Of a DNA stretch of 64,000 nucleotides, positions 47,188 through 59,503 are shown one piece after another. Both the position numbers and the translations under genes were made by a program. Under the pieces are notes generated by a model, which did no database searches, was not told the origin of the DNA, and saw only the letters and a list, made by a program, of their open reading frames with translations. The stretch is from Mycobacterium sp. (GTDB lineage Bacteria; Actinomycetota; Actinomycetes; Mycobacteriales; Mycobacteriaceae): positions 266,968 through 330,967 of the forward strand of contig NZ_PKEK01000040.1 in NCBI RefSeq assembly GCF_002863225.1, in the 5' to 3' direction. Numbering within the stretch: the first letter of the stretch is position 1; every line of letters begins with the position of its first letter.

Positions 47188-48044
47188 GCGCCGAACCGGT
47201 CGATCACCTCGCGGGCCAGCGACCGGTAGGCAACCGCGCCGCCGGATTTCGGTGCCCACGAGGTGATCGGCTCGCCGGCGACACTGGTCTCCGGAAAGCG
47301 GACGGTACGGGTGATGACGGTGTCGAACACCAGGTCGCCGAAGCGCTCCACCACCCGGGCCATCACCTCGCGGGAGTTCACCGTTCGCGGGTCGTAGCGG
47401 GTGATCAGGATGCCGCTGATGTCCAGCTTCGGGTTGAGCCGGTCGCGCACCTTCTCGACGGTGTCGGTCAGCAGGGCCAGACCGCGAAGCGAGAAGAACT
47501 CGCACTCAGTCGGGATGACGACGCCGTCGGAGCACGCCAACCCGTTGACCGTGAGCAAGCCCAGCGAGGGTTGGCAGTCGATCAGCACATAGTCGTAGCG
47601 GTCCAGCACCGGATGCAGCGCGCGAGACAGCGTCTGCTCTCGGCCCACCTCATTGACCAGCTGGATCTCTGCCGCGGACAGGTCGATGTTGCTGGGCACC
47701 AGATCGAGGTTCTTGACCCTGGTGTGCATCAGCACGTGGTCGAGCGACACCCGCGGCTCGACCAGCAGGTTGTGGATCGTGTGTTCCAGCTCGTAATGCG
47801 GCACGCCGAGTCCCGCCGAGAGAGCGCCCTGTGGATCCAGGTCGACCAGCAACACCCGGCGGCCGTATTCGGCCAGGGCGGCACCCAGGTTGATCGTCGA
47901 CGTGGTTTTTCCCACGCCGCCTTTCTGGTTGCACATCGCAATGACCTTGGCCGGCCCATGCGAGCTGCGCGGCTTGGGTTCGGGAATCGTCCGCGGCAGA
48001 CGCCCGGTCAGGCCGACCTCGGTGCCATCGGCATCGTCACTCAT
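47184..48044 (-). CDS. ParA/Soj-family ATPase (Rv1708-like)
   Basis: A 286-aa deviant-Walker ATPase: KVIAMCNQKGGVGKTTSTIN (KGGVGKT with the signature Lys), VLLVDLDPQGALSAGLGVPH, YDYVLIDCQPSLGLLTVNGL and SGILITRYDPRT. It is not the parAB partner near oriC but the second ParA-like protein conserved upstream of scpA in mycobacteria, presumably linked to segregation or septum positioning. It starts at ATG 48044, preceded by GAGGAG inside a MIRU-like repeat. First gene of the chain parA-scpA-scpB-rluB-cmk-der. Confidence 0.92.
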   Translation of the reverse strand: MSDDADGTEVGLTGRLPRTIPEPKPRSSHGPAKVIAMCNQKGGVGKTTSTINLGAALAEYGRRVLLVDLDPQGALSAGLGVPHYELEHTIHNLLVEPRVSLDHVLMHTRVKNLDLVPSNIDLSAAEIQLVNEVGREQTLSRALHPVLDRYDYVLIDCQPSLGLLTVNGLACSDGVVIPTECEFFSLRGLALLTDTVEKVRDRLNPKLDISGILITRYDPRTVNSREVMARVVERFGDLVFDTVITRTVRFPETSVAGEPITSWAPKSGGAVAYRSLAREVIDRFGA

Positions 48045-48097
48045 CTGCGCCGCTCCTCGGCATCGCTGCGCTCTGCATCGTCGCCGGCGGTGGACAT
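48045..48097 (-). repeat. MIRU-like repeat upstream of the parA-like gene
   Basis: On the minus strand it encodes a tiny frame, MSTAGDDAERSDAEERRR, whose TGA overlaps the parA ATG (ATGA), and it supplies GAGGAG eight bases before that ATG. Near-copy at 58440-58491. Size, sequence and start/stop overlap match mycobacterial interspersed repetitive units as known from M. tuberculosis. Confidence 0.6.
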
Positions 48098-48243
48098 GAT
48101 TGCCCCTCGTACGGCGATCGGGCAGCGGCGGGCATGGCTCGAAAGTCTAACGGGTATGTGCGCCCGCGCCGGAAGACCCGCAACAACGTCACCTGCGAAT
48201 TTGAGGGCGCCAGTTGCGTCGCGCGGCGGTCTAGTGTGGCGGC

Positions 48244-48999
48244 ATGAGTCTGAAGCAGCGCATCCCCTTGCTGCGGTGGTCGTTCTGGCGGATGGCGGCC
48301 GGCGTGCGAAATATCACCACGACGGGCCAGATCGGCGACGGGCGTGAAGCGGCTGCGGTCGAGTACGTACTGAAGCACGCCCGCGCGGGCGATATCGACG
48401 ACGTCCTCGCAGCGATCGACCGGTTCGCCTACGAGAAATCGCTGCTGATCAATGTCGGCGACGAGAAAGGCGCTCTGCTCGACGCCGCGGTGGGGCGTGC
48501 CGACCCGAAACTGGCGCTCGAGCTCGGCACCTACTGCGGATACAGCGCGCTGCGTATCGCCCGGTCCGCGCCTGGTGCCCACGTCTATTCCGTGGAGCTT
48601 GCCGAGGCCAACGCCGACAACGCCCGCCGGATCTGGGCGCACGCAGGCGTCGCCGACCGGATCACCTGCGTGGTCGGCACCCTCGGCGACGGCGGACGTA
48701 CTCTCGACGCATTGGGCGGCGCGGCTGAGTTCGGTTCTGGCGCTTTGGATTTCGTCTTCATCGACCACGACAAGGATGCTTATCTCGTCGATCTGCAGAG
48801 CATCCTCGACCGGGGCTGGCTGCACACCGGTTCGATTGTGGTCGCCGACAACGTCAAGATGCCGGGCGCACCGGAGTACCGCGAATACATGCGCAGGCAA
48901 CAGGGCACGCTCTGGAACACGACCGAGCACAAAACGCACGTCGAATACCAGAGCCTGCTGTCGGATCTGGTGCTGGAGTCGGAGTACCTGGGCGGCTAA
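48244..48999 (+). CDS. SAM-dependent O-methyltransferase (catechol-O-methyltransferase-like)
   Basis: A 251-aa class I methyltransferase: [20 protein letters not shown] (motif I), [38 protein letters not shown] (metal-binding Asp/His cluster), [20 protein letters not shown]. It resembles mammalian COMT and Rv1703c, conserved at this place between xerD and the parA-like gene. Predicted Mg-dependent methylation of a catechol-type substrate; the natural substrate is unknown. It is the only plus-strand gene in this block; its stop overlaps the xerD stop (tail to tail). Confidence 0.9.
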   Translation: MSLKQRIPLLRWSFWRMAAGVRNITTTGQIGDGREAAAVEYVLKHARAGDIDDVLAAIDRFAYEKSLLINVGDEKGALLDAAVGRADPKLALELGTYCGYSALRIARSAPGAHVYSVELAEANADNARRIWAHAGVADRITCVVGTLGDGGRTLDALGGAAEFGSGALDFVFIDHDKDAYLVDLQSILDRGWLHTGSIVVADNVKMPGAPEYREYMRRQQGTLWNTTEHKTHVEYQSLLSDLVLESEYLGG

Positions 49000-49939
49000 C
49001 GCGCCCGCGGGTGGGCTTCGGCCCAGACTTCGCGCAGGGCGTGGACGGTGACCATCGTGTAGATCTGCGTGGTGGTCACCGATGCGTGTCCCAGTAACTC
49101 CTGGACGACGCGGACGTCGGCGCCGCCTTCGAGCAGATGTGTTGCGAACGAATGTCGCAACGTGTGCGGGGAGACGCCTGAGGTGATGCCGGCCCGGTCC
49201 GCAGCATCCTGCAACACCTGCCACGCGCTCTGCCGCGACAAGCGCCCGCCGCGAGCGTTGAGAAAGATCGCCGGTGTACCTCGGCCGCGACGTGCCAATT
49301 CGGTGCGCCCGCGAACCAGGTAGGCGTCCAACGCCTGGACGGCGGGACGTCCGATCGGAACCAGTCGCTGCTTGCCGCCTTTTCCGCGCAGCAGCACCGA
49401 CCGGGCTTCGGTGTCGACATCGTCGACGTCGAGACCGACCGCTTCGGAGATTCGCGCCCCGGTGGAATACAGCAGCTCGAGCAGCGCGCGATTGCGTAGC
49501 GTCAGCGGCCCGTCGGACGGACTGTCGCCGCCCGCGCCGGCCAGCAACGCAAGCACCTGATCGAGGCTGAGGCTCTTGGGCAGTCGCCGGCCCGGCGTCG
49601 GTGGTTTGACGGCCTGTGCGACGTCGAACTCAGCCAGGCCTTCGGCGGCGGCGAATCGGTGGAAGCCACGCACCGCGATCAGGGTTCGCGCGGCCGAGAC
49701 CGCGGACAACGGTGAGATGCCGGCGTCGGGGTCTCCTCGGCGCAGTGCCACCAGGAATTCGCTGACGTCGTCTTCGGCGACGTTGGCCAGGTCGTCGACG
49801 CCGCGGGTGGTCAGGTGCTCGAAGTACCGCCGCAGATCTCGCCGGTAGGAGCTCAACGTGTTCGCCGCGACGCCGCGCTCGATCGTCAGATGATCGAGGT
49901 ATCCCTGCAGTTGGCCCTCCAACGGCAGCGCCAGCGTCG

Positions 49940-49943
<4 letters not shown>
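48996..49943 (-). CDS. xerD: Tyrosine recombinase XerD
   Basis: A 315-aa site-specific recombinase: SAM-like N-domain ([20 protein letters not shown]), catalytic Arg in [18 protein letters not shown], Lys in [13 protein letters not shown], HxLR in [34 protein letters not shown] with nucleophile Tyr. It resolves chromosome dimers at dif with XerC. GTG 49943 overlaps the nudix stop; the frame open to 50015 is inside that gene. Orthologue of Rv1701. Confidence 0.95.
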
Positions 49944-52370
<2,427 letters not shown>

Positions 52371-52496
52371 CTAGCCTCTGATGAGGGCTGTTTTCCAGCT
52401 TGGGGGCCTGCCGACCCACGGAAACTTACCCTAACAAACACTGCGCCAACCCGTCGCTAACACGCCCGGCGACGAGACCACGACGATGCCCGCGGG

Positions 52497-53438
52497 CTAG
52501 GTCGCGACGGTGAGGCCCGTGCTGCGGTGGCCCGTTCCGTACTGACCTGTACGACCGCCGTTGATCAGATCGGCCACTCCGAGGACCACCGTCACCCGGC
52601 CGGCTTCGGCGCCGAGATTGTCGACGGTGCTGATCACCGGGGTGACCCCGGCGTCGGCACGGGCCACTCCCACCGCGGCGGGTCCGTCCGACGAGCCGTC
52701 ACGCCCAGCGAGCAGCACCCCGGTGCCGTGCGGCGCGAGCGCAGCGGCGAAACGCGCCACGCTGACCCCCTGATTACCGGCGTCGTTGCTCAGCGCGCCG
52801 CCGGTGATCACGACCGCGGCATTGGATGCACCGAGGTGCTGGTTGCCGTACCCGATGAATCCGGTGTCGCGCAGCGCGGCCAGCACGGTGTCTCGTTGCG
52901 CGTCGTCGACCGGCGGGACGGCGGGGTCGCGGTTGATCAACAGCGCGATGCCCAGCAGGTCGCCGGCCTGCGATCCCTGATCGACCTGTTTGGTGCTCAG
53001 TTGCGCCCCGGCGGGCAGCACCGACGAGTTCACCACCGAATGCAACTTCTCCGCAGAGTTCGCATCGACGAATTCCTGGGTCAGTGACACCGTCCCGGTG
53101 ACCCCTCCGCCTGCCTGGGCGACGACCTTCGACACCGCGTCGACGTCCTCGTCCTTGGCGTCGGGGGCGCGGAAGATGACCAGGGACTTGCCGTTCAGCG
53201 CGTCGTGGACCATCCGGCCGGCCATTTGCGTGTCGAAAGCGTTGGCGGAGTTGAGCTTTGCATTCAAGCTGGTCTTGTCGCCGTTGAGCTCGTCGACTTG
53301 GCGGTGCAGGCTGCGGGCCTCGTCACGCAATCCGGACATCATCGTGTTCGACAGGAAACCCGAGCCGAGGATGACTCCCACCGCCAGGGCCAGGAACACC
53401 GCGGCCAGCGAGATCGCATGCTGACGAAGAGATATCAC
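52497..53438 (-). CDS. mctB: MctB/SteB-family envelope protein (Rv1698-like)
   Basis: A 313-aa protein with one N-terminal membrane helix (ISLAAVFLALAVGVILGSGF), a coiled stretch (DEARSLHRQVDELNGDKTSL) and an extracytoplasmic domain. Rv1698 was named MctB because its loss raises copper sensitivity; the C. glutamicum homologue, SteB, works with SteA to control the septal hydrolase RipA. Both roles are from literature knowledge, not from this sequence. It lies 12 bases after steA and is probably cotranscribed with it; 155 bases separate it from pyrG. Confidence 0.9.
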   Translation of the reverse strand: MISLRQHAISLAAVFLALAVGVILGSGFLSNTMMSGLRDEARSLHRQVDELNGDKTSLNAKLNSANAFDTQMAGRMVHDALNGKSLVIFRAPDAKDEDVDAVSKVVAQAGGGVTGTVSLTQEFVDANSAEKLHSVVNSSVLPAGAQLSTKQVDQGSQAGDLLGIALLINRDPAVPPVDDAQRDTVLAALRDTGFIGYGNQHLGASNAAVVITGGALSNDAGNQGVSVARFAAALAPHGTGVLLAGRDGSSDGPAAVGVARADAGVTPVISTVDNLGAEAGRVTVVLGVADLINGGRTGQYGTGHRSTGLTVAT

Positions 53439-53450
53439 GTCGCCACCGTC

Positions 53451-54644
53451 CTAATGGATCCAGTGTTGAAACCAGAGGATGAAGTGATTCCAGTAGGTGG
53501 CGGCCCAGTGCAGTACCACCGTGTCGGTGCGCGACACCCACAGTGCGGCGATGATGGAGACCAGCATCGTCATGATCAGCAACGCGATCGCGCCGCCGGA
53601 GATCCGGTTGTGATACAGCGTCGCAACGGCTTTGGCGTCCACCACCTTTTCGCCGACTCGCAGCCGGGTGAGGAACGTCGACGGGTTGCTGTGCTGGCGG
53701 GTCCGGTCGAAGAACGTCTCGATGTTGGCGCGGTGTCCCGCGGTCACCAGCAGCGCGGCGCCATGGTGGTCGGCCAACAGCAGTGCCAGGTCGGCGGGGG
53801 AACCCGCGGCGGGGAACGTCATGGCACCGACACCGAGGTCCTGGATCCGCTCCAGGCCGGGGGCATGTCCGTCGGCGTCGGCCGGTAGAACCACCTGGGC
53901 CCCGCACTTGAGCACCTCGGTGCTCAGTTCGCTGGGGTCGCCGACGATCAACTGCGGGCGATAACCGGCCTTGCGCAACACATCTGCGCCGGAGCCGACC
54001 CCGATCAGGACCGGCTGGTACTCCTTGATGAACGGCTTGAGTCGCTTGAGGTCGTCGGCGGCGTCTTCTTCGTCGGCCACCACGACGACGTGGCGACGAC
54101 GCAACTCGATGTCGACGTCGGGAATGCCGATGCCGTCGATCAGCAGCGGGCTCTCGCTGCGGATGAACTCAATGGTGTTGCCGGCGAACGCTTCCAGGTG
54201 GGCGACCAGCCCGCTCTTGGCTTCCTGCATCAGGTCGGCGATTTCTTCGTCGGTGCGTTCGGTGCCGCGAATCAGCCGGCGGTCTCCGATGTAGACGCCG
54301 CCGTTGTAGAGGCGGACCTTCGACCCGTCTTTGATCTTCTTGAAGACGTCGGTCCCGGTCTCGTCGATCAGCGTGACACCGTTGGCCAGCAGCACCTCGG
54401 GTCCCAGATTGGGGTAGCGACCCGACACCGACGGGGACGCGTTGATCACGGCGGCGATCTCGGCGTCGACCAGCGCGTCGGCGGTGATTCGATCGAGGTC
54501 CAACACATCGAGGACCGCGATGTCGCCCGGGCACACCCGGCGCAGCAGCCGGTCGATGTCGCGGTCGACACGGGCGGTTCCGATGAGCCCGGGCCGCGAG
54601 GTGTTGCGGGACAACAGTGAGGACAAGGTGGTGGTCACGCTCAT
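53451..54644 (-). CDS. steA: SteA-family protein (Rv1697-like)
   Basis: A 397-aa protein: NTSRPGLIGTARVDRDIDRL and VCPGDIAVLDVLDLDRITAD at the N-terminus, a thiamine-pyrophosphokinase-like central fold with GIGVGSGADVLRK-like and RPQLIVGDPSELSTE segments, and one C-terminal helix (GGAIALLIMTMLVSIIAALW). It resembles SteA of C. glutamicum, a partner of SteB in septal peptidoglycan splitting. ATG 54644 gives the Rv1697-like N-terminus; the frame open to 54698 is longer. Followed at 12 bases by mctB/steB. Confidence 0.9.
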   Translation of the reverse strand: MSVTTTLSSLLSRNTSRPGLIGTARVDRDIDRLLRRVCPGDIAVLDVLDLDRITADALVDAEIAAVINASPSVSGRYPNLGPEVLLANGVTLIDETGTDVFKKIKDGSKVRLYNGGVYIGDRRLIRGTERTDEEIADLMQEAKSGLVAHLEAFAGNTIEFIRSESPLLIDGIGIPDVDIELRRRHVVVVADEEDAADDLKRLKPFIKEYQPVLIGVGSGADVLRKAGYRPQLIVGDPSELSTEVLKCGAQVVLPADADGHAPGLERIQDLGVGAMTFPAAGSPADLALLLADHHGAALLVTAGHRANIETFFDRTRQHSNPSTFLTRLRVGEKVVDAKAVATLYHNRISGGAIALLIMTMLVSIIAALWVSRTDTVVLHWAATYWNHFILWFQHWIH

Positions 54645-54750
54645 GGAGGCGATTCTGTCGGTGAACCCGAGAACGAGCGGGGAGGCGCGCCGTAACAAAA
54701 GCCTCAGAAGTTATATCGTGTCACACCTGTCACAGGCCTCGTCGCGCTTT

Positions 54751-56523
54751 TCAGGTCGCAATACGGTCACAGTCCGCGGCGTCGAGCAGTTCGCGGGCGT
54801 GCGCGCGTGCGGTGTCCGAATCACCCAGTCCGGCCAGCATTCTGGCGAGTTCGGCGACCCGGTCGTCGCCGTCGAGGCGGCGGACTCCACTGGCGCCGTT
54901 CTTTCCGTTGGTGTCGACCATCAGGTGGATGTCGGCGTAGGCGGCCACCTGCGGTAGATGGGTCACCACAATGACCTGCCGGTTGCGGGCCAGGCGCGCC
55001 AGTCGCCGGCCGATCTGCACCGCCGCGCGGCCGCCGACACCGGCGTCGACTTCGTCGAACACCATCGTGGTGCCGGTGGTCGACGCAGCCAGGACCACCT
55101 CGAGGGCGAGCATGACTCGGGACAGTTCCCCACCCGAGGCACTCTTGGCCAGCGGCAGCACAGTCATGCCGCGGTGCGCGGCGAAGCCGAATTCGACCAC
55201 GTCGACGCCGTCACCCCCGGCGTGGGCCTGTGCGCCGGAGGCAAGGGTGAGTGCCGCGGGATCGTCAGCGGTGGCCGGCATCATCGACACGGTAATGGTG
55301 AACTCGGCGTCCGCCATGGCCAGACCGGACAGCTCGCCGGTGACTTCCTTGGCAAGCCGTTTAGCGGCCTGGGTCCGTACCTTGCTGAGTTCTGCTGCAG
55401 CAGATGCTAATTGGACGGCCAACTCATCGACCCGTCGCTGCAGGCCGGCCAATGCCTCTTCGGAGACGTCGAGCTGCGCCAGCCGGTCGCGGGCTTCACG
55501 CGCCCACAGCAACACGCCGTCGATGTCGGCGGCATACTTGCGGGTGAGGGTACGCAGCTCCGCTTGCCGGGCCAGCTTCCCGTCCAATGTGCTGGCATCC
55601 GAGGGCAATTCACTCAGGTAGCCGCTCAGTTCACGAGAGGCATCGCCGACCACCGCGAGGGCCTCCTCGAGTTGCGCGGCCAATGCCCGCAGCGTCGAAT
55701 CCTCGGTCGACTCCAGCGCCGCCTTGGCCCGTGCCAGGCAGTCCGCAGCGGAAGCGATCTGCGCGGACGGGTCGGCGGTTGCCTCATCCCTCGCCCCGGT
55801 CAACGCACTGCGCGCGTCAGATGCGGCCTCGCGCAGTGCATCCAACTCAGAGAGCCGACGAATGTCGCCGACCAGTGACTCGTCTTCACCGGGGGCGGGA
55901 TCGACGCTGTCGATCTCGTTCAAAGCGAACTTCAACCGGTCGGCCTCCTGGGCCAGTTCGCGCGCCCGGTTGCTGCGGTCGATGAAGTCACGCTTGGCGA
56001 TCTGCCACGCCTCACGCACCTTGCGGTACTTCTCCAGTCGAGAGTCGACCCCGGCGAACCGGTCGAGTGCGCCGCGCTGTTCGTCGGGCCGCATCAACCG
56101 CAACTGGTCGTTCTGCCCGTGCAGGGTGAGCAACTCCGCGGTGAACCCGCTCAGTGATTTGGCCGGCACGCTCCGGCCGCCGAGGTAGGCCCGCGACGGA
56201 CCCTCCCGGCTGACCGATCGCAAAGCGATGATGCTGCCGTCCTCGTCACGTTCGGCTCCAGACCCGTCCAGCAACTCGTCGAGCAGGGCGGCGGCCTTGT
56301 CGTCGAGGTCCGCTGTGGTGAACCGACCCTCGACCACGGCTCGTTCGGCGCCCGAGCGCACCCGATTCGCGTCGGCGCGGGCTCCGCCGAGCAGATGCAG
56401 ACTCGTCACCACCATCGTCTTGCCGGTGCCGGTCTCCCCCGTCAAAACGGTTAAGCCGCTGCCGAATTCGGCTGTCGCGACACTGATTGCACCTAGCGAC
56501 TCGATCCGAATCTCGGAAAGCAC
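54751..56523 (-). CDS. recN: DNA repair ATPase RecN
   Basis: A 590-aa SMC-like protein: N-terminal LSEIRIESLGAISVATAEFG and Walker A LTVLTGETGTGKTMVVTSL; two coiled-coil arms (about 150-400) rich in Ala/Glu/Arg; C-terminal signature SGGELSRVMLALEVVL, Walker B TMVFDEVDAGVGGRAA and VIVVTHLPQVAAYADIHL. It acts in double-strand-break repair. GTG 56523 is chosen because RecN starts exactly there; nadK ends 2 bases upstream. Orthologue of Rv1696. Confidence 0.96.
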   Translation of the reverse strand: MLSEIRIESLGAISVATAEFGSGLTVLTGETGTGKTMVVTSLHLLGGARADANRVRSGAERAVVEGRFTTADLDDKAAALLDELLDGSGAERDEDGSIIALRSVSREGPSRAYLGGRSVPAKSLSGFTAELLTLHGQNDQLRLMRPDEQRGALDRFAGVDSRLEKYRKVREAWQIAKRDFIDRSNRARELAQEADRLKFALNEIDSVDPAPGEDESLVGDIRRLSELDALREAASDARSALTGARDEATADPSAQIASAADCLARAKAALESTEDSTLRALAAQLEEALAVVGDASRELSGYLSELPSDASTLDGKLARQAELRTLTRKYAADIDGVLLWAREARDRLAQLDVSEEALAGLQRRVDELAVQLASAAAELSKVRTQAAKRLAKEVTGELSGLAMADAEFTITVSMMPATADDPAALTLASGAQAHAGGDGVDVVEFGFAAHRGMTVLPLAKSASGGELSRVMLALEVVLAASTTGTTMVFDEVDAGVGGRAAVQIGRRLARLARNRQVIVVTHLPQVAAYADIHLMVDTNGKNGASGVRRLDGDDRVAELARMLAGLGDSDTARAHARELLDAADCDRIAT

Positions 56524-56525
56524 CG

Positions 56526-57449
56526 CTACCGTCCGCGCCAGCCGGTGACAGGGAGCCGGAATTTGCGCACCAACCGGTCGGTGAACGGCGCGCTGTCCAG
56601 CCGGGCCCACTTCACCGATGCGTCGCAGCGTTGGATCTCCAGCCGCGCCCCGGCCGGCACCCGCATCTCGCGTCGGCCGTCGCAGAACACCAGGGCATCG
56701 TGCCCGTCGCCCTCGATTTCGATGGCGATGCGGGCATCGGGGCTGGTCACCATCGGACGGGCGAACAGTGCATGCGCGTTGTTGGGCACCACCAGTAGTG
56801 CCTCCAGGTCGGGCCACAGGATCGGGCCGCCGGCGGAGAAGGCGTAGGCGGTGGATCCGGTGGGCGTCGACACCAGAACACCGTCGCAGCCGAATGTCGA
56901 CACCGGGCGTCCGTCAACCTCGAGGACCACGCCCAGCACTCCGAGCCGAGGGCCTTTCTCCAGGCTGGCCTCGTTGAGCGCCCACCCGCGCGAAACTTCT
57001 TCGTCTTTGACCCGGACGGTGATGTCCAGCGTCAGCCGCTCCTCGAGTCGATAGCTGCGCGCCACCACATGCTCGAGCACGGTGTCGATGGCCTCGGTCT
57101 CGGCCTCGGCGAGAAAGCCGATGCGGCCCAGATTGATGCCGAGCACCGGCACGTTGGCGTTGCGGGCCAGCTCGGCAGCCCGCAAAAAGGTGCCGTCGCC
57201 GCCTAGGCCGATGACCAGCTCGCAGCCCTGCGCGGCATCGGGATCGGCGTCGACGAGCTCGATGTCGACACCCAGGGCGCGGCCATCGTCGGGTCCCAGC
57301 GGAACAGGTCCGCGATCGACGGCTTCAGCCGACAACACGCGAAGGTGAATGTTGTTGTCGTTCAATACTTTTTCGATCCGGCACGCGGTTTCGGTCGCCT
57401 CTTCACGCCCGGTGTGGACCACCAGCAGGACGGTGCGCTCACTCGTCAT
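56526..57449 (-). CDS. nadK: NAD kinase
   Basis: A 307-aa NAD kinase: [20 protein letters not shown] (GGDGT), [30 protein letters not shown] and [20 protein letters not shown]. It phosphorylates NAD to NADP, the only source of NADP in most bacteria. ATG 57449 overlaps the tlyA stop. Orthologue of Rv1695 (ppnK). Confidence 0.97.
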   Translation of the reverse strand: MTSERTVLLVVHTGREEATETACRIEKVLNDNNIHLRVLSAEAVDRGPVPLGPDDGRALGVDIELVDADPDAAQGCELVIGLGGDGTFLRAAELARNANVPVLGINLGRIGFLAEAETEAIDTVLEHVVARSYRLEERLTLDITVRVKDEEVSRGWALNEASLEKGPRLGVLGVVLEVDGRPVSTFGCDGVLVSTPTGSTAYAFSAGGPILWPDLEALLVVPNNAHALFARPMVTSPDARIAIEIEGDGHDALVFCDGRREMRVPAGARLEIQRCDASVKWARLDSAPFTDRLVRKFRLPVTGWRGR

Positions 57450-58255
57450 TGCGGGCCTGCCTCGACCGCGTTGCGGACCGCGAATTCCAGCTCATCTCCA
57501 GACAAACCCCGATCGGTTTCGGCGCGTAACCACAGAAAGTATTCAACGTTGCCCGACGGACCCGGCAGCGGGCTGGCGGTGACGCCGACGCCGTGCCAAC
57601 CCAGCTCGCCGGCGCGGCGGGCGACGCTGAGGACCGCGCTGACGCGCAGCTCCGGGTCGTGGACGACCCCACCTGCGCCGACCTGCCCCTTACCCACTTC
57701 GAACTGCGGCTTCACCATGGGAACGATATCCGCGCCGGGCAGGGCGCATCCAGTCAGCGCGGGCAGCACCGTGGTCAGCGAGATGAAGGACAGATCGGCG
57801 ACAACCGTCTCGGCTTTGCCGCCGATCGCCTCCGGCGTGAGTTCTCGCACATTGGTTCGTTCGATGACCGCCACCCGGGCGTCGGAGCGCAGCGACCAGG
57901 CCAGTTGTCCATAGCCGACGTCGACGGCGACGACTTCGCGGGCACCACGATCCAGCAGGACCTCGGTGAATCCGCCCGTCGATGCTCCTGCGTCCAGACA
58001 GCGCCGGCTCTCGACGTCGATGCCGAAGGTGTCCAGCGCACCGATCAGCTTGTGCGCGCCGCGTGACACCCAGCGACGTTCGGCGTCCTCGGCGACCTTC
58101 AGCGCGGCGGTGGCCGCGACAGCGGTGCCGGGTTTGACCGCGGGCATCCCATCGATGCTCACCTTGCCGGCGCCGATCAACTCCGCGGCCTGCTGCCGTG
58201 ATCGGGCCAGCCCGCGACGGACCAGCTCGGCGTCGACACGCGTGCGCCGCGGCAC
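57446..58255 (-). CDS. tlyA: rRNA 2'-O-methyltransferase TlyA
   Basis: A 269-aa enzyme: S4 domain ([20 protein letters not shown]), linker [17 protein letters not shown], and FtsJ-like methyltransferase with [20 protein letters not shown] (motif I), [17 protein letters not shown] and [19 protein letters not shown]. It methylates C1409 of 16S and C1920 of 23S rRNA; loss gives capreomycin resistance in mycobacteria. GTG 58255 matches the family start; the frame open to 58447 overlaps the next small gene. Orthologue of Rv1694. Confidence 0.95.
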   Translation of the reverse strand: MPRRTRVDAELVRRGLARSRQQAAELIGAGKVSIDGMPAVKPGTAVAATAALKVAEDAERRWVSRGAHKLIGALDTFGIDVESRRCLDAGASTGGFTEVLLDRGAREVVAVDVGYGQLAWSLRSDARVAVIERTNVRELTPEAIGGKAETVVADLSFISLTTVLPALTGCALPGADIVPMVKPQFEVGKGQVGAGGVVHDPELRVSAVLSVARRAGELGWHGVGVTASPLPGPSGNVEYFLWLRAETDRGLSGDELEFAVRNAVEAGPQ

Positions 58256-58262
58256 CGCGGCC

Positions 58263-58457
58263 TCAGGCTCTCTCCGCCGACTCCAGCGCCCGCACGAGCA
58301 TGTCGTGTGCCTCGGAAAGCTGGCGGGCGAGCTCCTCGAGGTCGGCCTCGGCGGGCATCTTGTCGGGGTTCGCAGGATCTGGCAGCTCGGCGAGGATGGC
58401 GTTGATCCGTGCGCGGATCTCGTCAGGGTCGGTGTTGATGGCGCCACTCCTCCTCAT
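58263..58457 (-). CDS. Small conserved protein (Rv1693-like)
   Basis: A short acidic helical protein ending EELARQLSEAHDMLVRALES. It lies between the glycerol-3-phosphate phosphatase and tlyA on the same strand, as Rv1693 does. The start is unclear. ATG 58457 lies inside the MIRU-like repeat and upstream of GAGGAG. By comparison with the parA repeat, translation would begin at 58439, where the codon is ATC (protein from INTDPDEIRARI), a rare start. The ATG at 58472 would start even earlier. Function unknown. Confidence 0.7.
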   Translation of the reverse strand: MRRSGAINTDPDEIRARINAILAELPDPANPDKMPAEADLEELARQLSEAHDMLVRALESAERA

Positions 58458-58491
58458 CGCGTTGCTCTGCATCGTCGTCGGCGCGACTCAT
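58440..58491 (-). repeat. MIRU-like repeat upstream of the Rv1693-like gene
   Basis: A second copy of the element at 48045-48097. Its small frame starts ATG 58491 (MSRADDDAEQRDEEEW and on) and ends in a TGA at 58423-58425, within the next gene. It carries GAGGAGGAG as ribosome-binding site. Both copies share GACGATGCAGAGC. Confidence 0.6.
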
Positions 58492-58512
58492 CGCTGTTCT
58501 ACGCTACGGGAT

Positions 58513-59502
58513 TTAGGTCAACGACCACCGTTCAAGGGCCGCGTGTGCGGTGTCGTCGCCGGCCTCGACCCCGGTGGCCTGCGTCGACCACACCGCATGG
58601 GCGACGGCCCGAACGATCGAAAGCCCGTCGCCGTAGTCGTCTTTGACGCTGCTGACCGTGACTGTGCTGTTTCCGGAGTCGACTTTCCAGGCCTCCTGCG
58701 GGCCGACGGCGAGCTCTTCGGCCTCTTGGTGCAGCGACCGAAGGTCGTGGCCGATGAAGGTCGGGCGTTCCTCGGCACCGGCGAACACGGCGTCGCGTGC
58801 TGAATTGACGCCGGTCAGCACCATCAGGCTGGGTAGCTCGGCGGCGCCGGCGCCGGCGATGTCGGTGTTCAGCCGGTCACCGACCACCAGTGGTGTCCGA
58901 AAGTCGCCGCGTGCCAATGCATCTCGCAGCAATGTCGGCGCAGGCTTACCCGCGACCTGCGGTTCGGCGTCGGTCGCAGCCCGCAACGCGGCCACCATCG
59001 ACCCGTTGCCGGGTAGCAGACCTCGTTCAGTCGGCAGGGTGGCGTCGACGTTGGCGGCCACCCACAGCGCGCCTGCCCGGATCGCCAGCGCCGCCTCGGC
59101 CAGCATGGCCCAGCAGGTGTCCGGCGAATGACCCTGCACCACGGCGTCGGGGTTCTCGTCGTAGCTGCGGACCGGTGTCAACCCGGCCGCAGTGATCTCG
59201 GCGGCCAGCGACTCCGTGCCTATCACCAACACCCGAGATTGCGGCGACAATTGGCCGGCCAGAAGATGAGCCGCGCTTTGAGCGCTGGTGACGACGTCCT
59301 CGGCGACAGCCCGCAGACCGAGATCAGTCAGGTGGTGAGCGACCTCCTCGGCGCTTCGCGAGGCGTTGTTGGTGACGTACAGCGCCCGGCCCGACGCCTC
59401 GTCCAGCGCTTCGATGGCGCCCTCGGTCAACTCATGGCCGCGAAAAACCGTGCCATCGAGGTCGAGGAGCAGGCAATCATGTTCCCGGGCAAGCGTTCCC
59501 AC
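58513..59502 (-). CDS. HAD-family glycerol-3-phosphate phosphatase (Rv1692-like)
   Basis: A 329-aa NagD-type HAD phosphatase: nucleophile motif LLLDLDGTVFRG, ALYVTNNASRSAEEVAHHL, VAGKPAPTLLRDAL and VVGDRLNTDIAGAGAAE. The C-terminal 60 residues are a GNAT-remnant-like extension typical of this mycobacterial family. Rv1692 has been reported to dephosphorylate glycerol 3-phosphate in glycerophospholipid recycling. One base separates it from the upstream TPR gene, so the two are cotranscribed. Confidence 0.92.
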   Translation of the reverse strand: MGTLAREHDCLLLDLDGTVFRGHELTEGAIEALDEASGRALYVTNNASRSAEEVAHHLTDLGLRAVAEDVVTSAQSAAHLLAGQLSPQSRVLVIGTESLAAEITAAGLTPVRSYDENPDAVVQGHSPDTCWAMLAEAALAIRAGALWVAANVDATLPTERGLLPGNGSMVAALRAATDAEPQVAGKPAPTLLRDALARGDFRTPLVVGDRLNTDIAGAGAAELPSLMVLTGVNSARDAVFAGAEERPTFIGHDLRSLHQEAEELAVGPQEAWKVDSGNSTVTVSSVKDDYGDGLSIVRAVAHAVWSTQATGVEAGDDTAHAALERWSLT

Positions 59503-59503
59503 G

